Positions 60,118-64,000 of a DNA stretch of 64,000 nt are shown here, in pieces. Position 1 is the stretch's first letter. The number at the start of each line of letters is the position of its first letter. This DNA comes from Paenibacillus sp. CAA11. Its GTDB lineage: Bacteria; Bacillota; Bacilli; Paenibacillales; Paenibacillaceae. A program made the position numbers and the translations under genes. The notes under the pieces were generated by a model that was not told the DNA's origin, made no database searches, and saw only the letters and a list, made by a program, of their open reading frames with translations. The stretch covers positions 3,269,001 through 3,333,000 of the forward strand of contig NZ_CP028922.1 of NCBI RefSeq assembly GCF_003060825.1. The letters are read 5' to 3'.

Positions 60118-61077
60118 TTAGTAGACGCCATCCTCACCCATCTTTTTGGCCAGCCGGTTAGAGAGCATAACTAGGATCAATCCGACAACTCCCTTGAATA
60201 AACCAACTGTTGTACTGAAACTGAGCTGACCGTTCTTCAGACCTGCCGTATAAATATATGTGTCAAAAATTTCAGCCACTTCTCGGTTCAGGGAATTGAG
60301 CAGCAAATACATATGTTCGAAGCCGAGATCCAGCGTGCTGCCGATTTTCAGAATGAGAAGCGTAATAATGACTGGGCGGATTGCCGGCAAGGTAACATGC
60401 CAGATCTTCCGCATTCGGCCGGCTCCATCCATCTCTGCGGCTTCATATAATTGCGTGTCCACCACCGTGATAGCAGCCAAATAAATAATAGTAGACCAGC
60501 CAAGCTCCTTCCAAATAATCTGCAGAATATAAACCGGACGAAGCCATTCGGGTGACGTTAGAAAACTGATTTTCTGTCCACCAAGCGCAGCTATGATCTC
60601 ATTAAGCACCCCGCCATCCACGGTCATGAAGACATAGGTAATAGAAACGATAATTACCCAGGACATAAAGTGCGGAATGTAGATAATCGTTTGAATCGCA
60701 TTTTTAAAGAACTTATGTCTGACCTCATTAAGCATAAGTGCAAGGATAATAGGTAAAGGAAAGAAGATGACGATATTTAGCGCGAATAAAATCAACGTAT
60801 TACTTAGAAGCATAAAAAAGGTAGGTTCGGTAAACAAACGAATGAAGTGTTTGAATCCTACCCAGTCGCTGCCAAGAATCCCTTGATAAGGCTGATAATC
60901 CTGGAAAGCGATAATCAGTCCGCCCATCGGCAGGTATTTAAAAACAACGAAGTAAATAAAGCCGGGCAGGATCATAAGGTACAGCAATTTGTTTTTTCGA
61001 ATTCCGGCCAGAAAGTGGGACTTTCGCTTTCGCTTGATCAAGTCCACATCCAGCGCGGGGGCTGTTGAAGTTTTCAC
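60118..61077 (-). CDS. Oligosaccharide ABC permease, LplB/YteP type (pectin locus)
   Basis: 319 residues with six membrane helices, KNKLLYLMILPGFIYFVVF at the start and the EAA loop QLYEAAEMDGAGRMRKIWHVTLP. The start is a GTG at 61075-61077, eight bases after GGAGG. It should form a channel with the LplC-type permease at 61375-62256, which is transcribed the other way. A promoter with an overlapping CcpA site lies 75-90 bases upstream. Confidence 0.92.
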   Translation of the reverse strand: MKTSTAPALDVDLIKRKRKSHFLAGIRKNKLLYLMILPGFIYFVVFKYLPMGGLIIAFQDYQPYQGILGSDWVGFKHFIRLFTEPTFFMLLSNTLILFALNIVIFFPLPIILALMLNEVRHKFFKNAIQTIIYIPHFMSWVIIVSITYVFMTVDGGVLNEIIAALGGQKISFLTSPEWLRPVYILQIIWKELGWSTIIYLAAITVVDTQLYEAAEMDGAGRMRKIWHVTLPAIRPVIITLLILKIGSTLDLGFEHMYLLLNSLNREVAEIFDTYIYTAGLKNGQLSFSTTVGLFKGVVGLILVMLSNRLAKKMGEDGVY

Positions 61078-61151
61078 TAAGCTAACCTCCTTGTTTTCAA
61101 TCCTGATATGAGCGTAAAGGATTCGGATGCATTCCGTATATAATCATTAAA

Positions 61152-61166
61152 TGATAGCGTTTGCAA
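61152..61166 (-). promoter_or_regulatory. CcpA (cre) site overlapping the promoter of the permease/SBP/pectin operon
   Basis: On the minus strand TTGCAAACGCTATCA fits the cre consensus WTGNAANCGNWNNCW at all fixed positions. Its first six bases (TTGCAA) can be a -35 box, with TTATAT 17 bases on as a -10 box. CcpA bound here would block this promoter when preferred sugars are present. Confidence 0.75.
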
Positions 61167-61344
61167 AACAGCGTGGTTACGCGGGTTCTCTGCCCCTTTG
61201 CCTTAGCTTGGGATTATCGTCCAAGCTGCTGATTATCTCCGCACCTCTAGGCTGTATTTTAAGCTCATGCTCCCTATGTTTGCCTCTAAAGGACACCTCA
61301 GAAAGTGATTATATACGTAATATCCCACCCCTGCTAAAGTTATC

Positions 61345-61358
61345 TGTAAACGATTACA
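61345..61358 (+). promoter_or_regulatory. CcpA (cre) site before the inverted permease gene
   Basis: TGTAAACGATTACA fits the cre consensus TGWNANCGNTNWCA at all fixed positions. It ends directly at the AAGGAGG ribosome binding site of the permease gene (ATG 61375), so it would act as a roadblock. The region 61167-61344 has no other gene. Confidence 0.8.
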
Positions 61359-61374
61359 AGGAGGAAATTCGACT

Positions 61375-62256
61375 ATGTCGCAATCGCTACGAAAAGAGTC
61401 GCTGGGCAGCCGCATATTTACCGTTATTAATAATGCGCTGCTGGTCATCATCGCTCTAGCTTGTCTGCTGCCTTTCATTAATATCATCGCCAGCTCATTC
61501 GCAACCACAGATGAAGTAATGGCCAAGCGGTTTATTCTGTTCCCGACTACGTTCTCATTGGATGCTTACAAGTATATTTTGTCGACGCCAACGATATTTA
61601 GAGGCCTGGGCGTTTCTGTCGGCGTCACCATTGTCGGAACCGTAGTCAGTATGGCCCTGACTTCCTTAATGGCTTATGCCCTCTCCAGAAAATATTTGCA
61701 GGGCAGAAACTTCATTAACTTTATTGTAGTGTTCTCCATGCTGTTCAGCGGTGGCATGATCCCTACCTTCCTAGTGGTGAAGGGAGCCGGACTGATCGAT
61801 TCCTATTGGTCTTTGATTCTGCCTGTCGCTATCAATGCGTTCAATATGATCATTATGCGGAACTTCTTTCAGGCACTACCTGAAAGTCTCGAAGAATCGG
61901 CCAAGATTGACGGGAGCACCGACTTCGGCGTTTTCTTCAAGATTATGCTTCCGCTGGCACTCCCCTCTATTGCGACTATATCGCTCTTCTACGCAGTTGC
62001 TTACTGGAACACTTATATGAATGCCATTCTGTACATTACAGACTCTGCAAAATGGCCGATTCAGGTACTGCTTCGTCAAATCGTTATCGTCTCTAGCGGC
62101 ATGCAGGCCGAGACCGGTTCAGTGGAGGTTGTTCCACCGGCTCAGACCATAAAGATGGCCGTTATCGTGATTACTACTGTACCCATGCTGCTTGCCTATC
62201 CTTTTGTACAGAAGCATTTTGTTAAAGGCGCGATGCTGGGAGCCGTGAAGGGATAA
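61375..62256 (+). CDS. Oligosaccharide ABC permease, LplC/YtcP type (pectin locus), inverted
   Basis: 293 residues with six membrane helices, the EAA loop ESLEESAKIDGSTDFGVFFKI and the family end KHFVKGAMLGAVKG. It should pair with the permease at 60118-61077, yet it lies on the opposite strand with its own control region, while such pairs are nearly always side by side on one strand. AAGGAGG nine bases before the ATG. Confidence 0.92.
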   Translation: MSQSLRKESLGSRIFTVINNALLVIIALACLLPFINIIASSFATTDEVMAKRFILFPTTFSLDAYKYILSTPTIFRGLGVSVGVTIVGTVVSMALTSLMAYALSRKYLQGRNFINFIVVFSMLFSGGMIPTFLVVKGAGLIDSYWSLILPVAINAFNMIIMRNFFQALPESLEESAKIDGSTDFGVFFKIMLPLALPSIATISLFYAVAYWNTYMNAILYITDSAKWPIQVLLRQIVIVSSGMQAETGSVEVVPPAQTIKMAVIVITTVPMLLAYPFVQKHFVKGAMLGAVKG

Positions 62257-62265
62257 TGGAACGAA

Positions 62266-62314
62266 ATAGAGCTGCTTGTTAACCGCTTGTTAAAACGGCT
62301 AAAAACAGCTCTAT
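62266..62314 (+). terminator. Hairpin between convergent permease and regulator genes
   Basis: ATAGAGCTG (62266-62274) pairs with CAGCTCTAT (62306-62314), with a nested CCG/CGG hairpin in a long loop. U runs are poor on both sides. It is the only candidate terminator in the 89-base gap. Confidence 0.55.
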
Positions 62315-62345
62315 GATCGTAAATCTTAATCGCACAATCAGATGA

Positions 62346-64000
62346 TTATTCCGCCTGATTAAGCTTCCTGTACGTTCCCGGCGTTACCTGTTCCTTCTTG
62401 CGGAACGAGCGAATGAAGTTCTGCGGGTTATGGTATTGCAGCCGCTCAGCAATATCCTTGATCGTCATATCTGTCTCGACAAGCCATTTCTTAGCCATTT
62501 CCAGACGATAGCTCATCAGGTAGTCACTGAAGGTGGAGCCGAACTCTTTTTTGAAAATGCTGCTTAAATAGTTGGGATTATAGTGCAGCCTGTCGCCAAT
62601 CAACTCCAGAGATAAATCCTGATCGTATTCCGAACGTACAATAGCAGCAATTTTGTCAGATAAGCAGCGGAACTGCTTGCTCGTCTTCTCCTTCACACCC
62701 TTTACGAGCGGCTGAATGACTTCCTCGACCAGAATACGCTCGATCTCCTCCGGATTGCGGATATCCAGCAGACGGTGATAAAGCATAGAGTGGTCCGGAG
62801 TCAGCAGAACCTCGCCGCCGATCATCTGCTCCAGCTTGATCAGATTGTTCACAAAGCGAATGAGTGTCACTTCAAAATTCATCGGGCTGGAGCTGTGCTT
62901 CATCATAGCCCCTAGAAAGGGATACAGGGTGCGGGACACCTGCTCCTCGTCCCCTAGGCGGATGGCATCAAACAGCTGTGATTCTAGCTCTGAAGGATAG
63001 TTCAGCAGCACCCGGCCGGAGAGAACCATTTCGATATCTTCATAGAAGATAATGGACTCCTTGCCAAGGTTAAGCCGGTGGTGAAGCGCCTGCTTGCTCA
63101 TCTCCCGCGCTTCCTTGGTCTCAAGCAAGCTGCCGTAAGTTCTGCTGAAGCCCACGCTGACCGACAGCTTTAAATACTCTCTGGCCGACCTGATGACCGC
63201 TTTGGCATCATCCATGAGCTGTTTGCGAACTTCCTGCTGGCTGTGGCCGTGAAACATTAGAATCGTTGCCTGGGTTCGATCATTAAGCAATATTGGAAGC
63301 ATTCGGCGATCGGGAGGGATTGCCTCCTCAACCAGCTTGTTTACCGCGAGCAACAACACGTCCCTGTCCGAGGCAGACTGTTCTCCATAATTGTCCAGCT
63401 GAACCAGCATGGTCACATAAATCGTATCCTCCATCTGGTGATAGCCAAAGCGCTGCAGCGCCCGCTCCATTTCTTCTTCGGACAGACTGCCGCGGAATAA
63501 ATTAAGAATGAACTGTGTTTCGAGCTGTGGCTTCTCGGCCTCAATGAGATTCTCGAGGCTTTGCTTCTCAGTCAAAATATGATCAATGGACCTTAAAATC
63601 CAATCAATTTCATTTCTTGAGGATACATTGGACGTAACCGGAAGACTTCGCTGAATCTTCTGAATAGGTCTTGTGAAAAAGACCGAGATGAAGTAGGCCA
63701 CGATGACAATCAGGAAGGTAATGATCAAGGCCATGATGATTAAGCCAAAACGAGTAGTCTCCAGCGCATTTGAAATTTCCTTCGGATCGAGCAAGGTCAC
63801 ATAAATCCAACCATTATAGGAGGACTTTGAATAAATGGACCGAACATCCGGCAGACCGTCTTTGGCGAGGGAAGTCATCCCTGTAAGCTTGTCACTGTTA
63901 GACCATTCGGAGGCTGTCTGGAGCCGGGCACCTGCCGGCAGCCGATTCTGCGGATCAGACGAATACATCAGATCTCCATCGCTATTCAAGATATAGACTT
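62346..64000 (-). CDS. Membrane-anchored AraC-family regulator (YtdP/YesS type), partial
   Basis: The frame is open to the right edge of the window, so the N-terminus is missing; about 551 residues are visible. The end of an extracytoplasmic Cache-like sensor (SYNGWIYVTLLDPKE) leads to a membrane helix (about 80-105), a cytoplasmic linker and middle domain, and a C-terminal AraC double helix-turn-helix (LELIGDRLHYNPNYLSSIFKKEFG and IKDIAERLQYHNPQNFIRSFRKKEQV). B. subtilis YesS and YtdP have this layout and sense extracellular oligosaccharides. Here it probably activates the pectin transporter and enzyme operons. Confidence 0.88.
   Translation of the reverse strand, partial: VYILNSDGDLMYSSDPQNRLPAGARLQTASEWSNSDKLTGMTSLAKDGLPDVRSIYSKSSYNGWIYVTLLDPKEISNALETTRFGLIIMALIITFLIVIVAYFISVFFTRPIQKIQRSLPVTSNVSSRNEIDWILRSIDHILTEKQSLENLIEAEKPQLETQFILNLFRGSLSEEEMERALQRFGYHQMEDTIYVTMLVQLDNYGEQSASDRDVLLLAVNKLVEEAIPPDRRMLPILLNDRTQATILMFHGHSQQEVRKQLMDDAKAVIRSAREYLKLSVSVGFSRTYGSLLETKEAREMSKQALHHRLNLGKESIIFYEDIEMVLSGRVLLNYPSELESQLFDAIRLGDEEQVSRTLYPFLGAMMKHSSSPMNFEVTLIRFVNNLIKLEQMIGGEVLLTPDHSMLYHRLLDIRNPEEIERILVEEVIQPLVKGVKEKTSKQFRCLSDKIAAIVRSEYDQDLSLELIGDRLHYNPNYLSSIFKKEFGSTFSDYLMSYRLEMAKKWLVETDMTIKDIAERLQYHNPQNFIRSFRKKEQVTPGTYRKLNQAE

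Noticed and set aside
61151..61459. Plus-strand frame of 102 codons ahead of the inverted permease gene
   Set aside because: It runs through both cre sites and into the permease gene in another frame; no ribosome binding site.

Overview
The window looks like chromosome of a spore-forming, plant-polysaccharide-degrading Firmicute, most likely Paenibacillus. The reasons are the Bacillales yqeG-yqeH-aroE-yhbY-nadD-yqeK-rsfS block, a short spoVAC-spoVAD-spoVAE operon, Lpl-type oligosaccharide ABC transporters without their own ATPase, YesM/YesN-type and AraC-type regulators, strong GGAGG ribosome binding sites and CcpA/TnrA-type operator sequences. I saw no rRNA, tRNA, phage, IS element or CRISPR array.

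Layout. (1) 1-5.7 kb, minus strand: housekeeping genes yqeM (partial), cvfB, rsfS, yqeK, nadD, yhbY, aroE, yqeH, yqeG, with a 65-bp tandem repeat between rsfS and yqeK. (2) 5.7-10.2 kb: moxR / DUF58 / transglutaminase operon. (3) 10.4-12.6 kb: spoVA operon, then a 29-codon hydrophobic micro-ORF with its own terminator. (4) 12.7-14.8 kb: M42 aminopeptidase and an APH-family kinase, convergent. (5) 14.9-34.3 kb: a glycan locus with GH42 beta-galactosidase, GH95 alpha-L-fucosidase, GH31 alpha-xylosidase, GH3 beta-glucosidase, an SBP and two permeases, two AraC regulators and a separated sensor kinase/response regulator pair. These activities are the set needed to take apart fucosylated xyloglucan oligosaccharides inside the cell. 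(6) 34.6-36.1 kb: araM (glycerol-1-phosphate dehydrogenase) with two AraR-like operators upstream. (7) 36.2-41.8 kb: a six-gene operon (MpsC-like protein, NMT1/SsuABC-type ABC transporter, RutB-like hydrolase, MFS transporter) behind a sigma-A promoter with two TnrA/GlnR boxes, so probably a nitrogen-scavenging system. (8) 42-44.9 kb: a GtrB-GtrA-GT-C surface glycosylation module. (9) 45.1-64 kb: a pectin locus with kdgA-kdgK, kduI-deoR-kduD, then ABC exporter, GH43, CE8, esterase, GH28, a CE8-GH105 fusion, SBP and permease on the minus strand, a second permease inverted on the plus strand, and a membrane-anchored AraC regulator cut by the window end.

How it fits together. In the pectin locus none of the hydrolases shows a signal peptide. 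Methylated oligogalacturonides would be imported, demethylated (CE8), cut (GH28, GH105) and passed through KduI, KduD, KdgK and KdgA to pyruvate and glyceraldehyde-3-phosphate. Two good CcpA sites flank the divergent promoters of the transporter. The xyloglucan-type locus follows the same logic. Both ABC systems must borrow an ATPase encoded elsewhere (MsmX-type). Function calls rest on motif recognition by eye; no database search was run.
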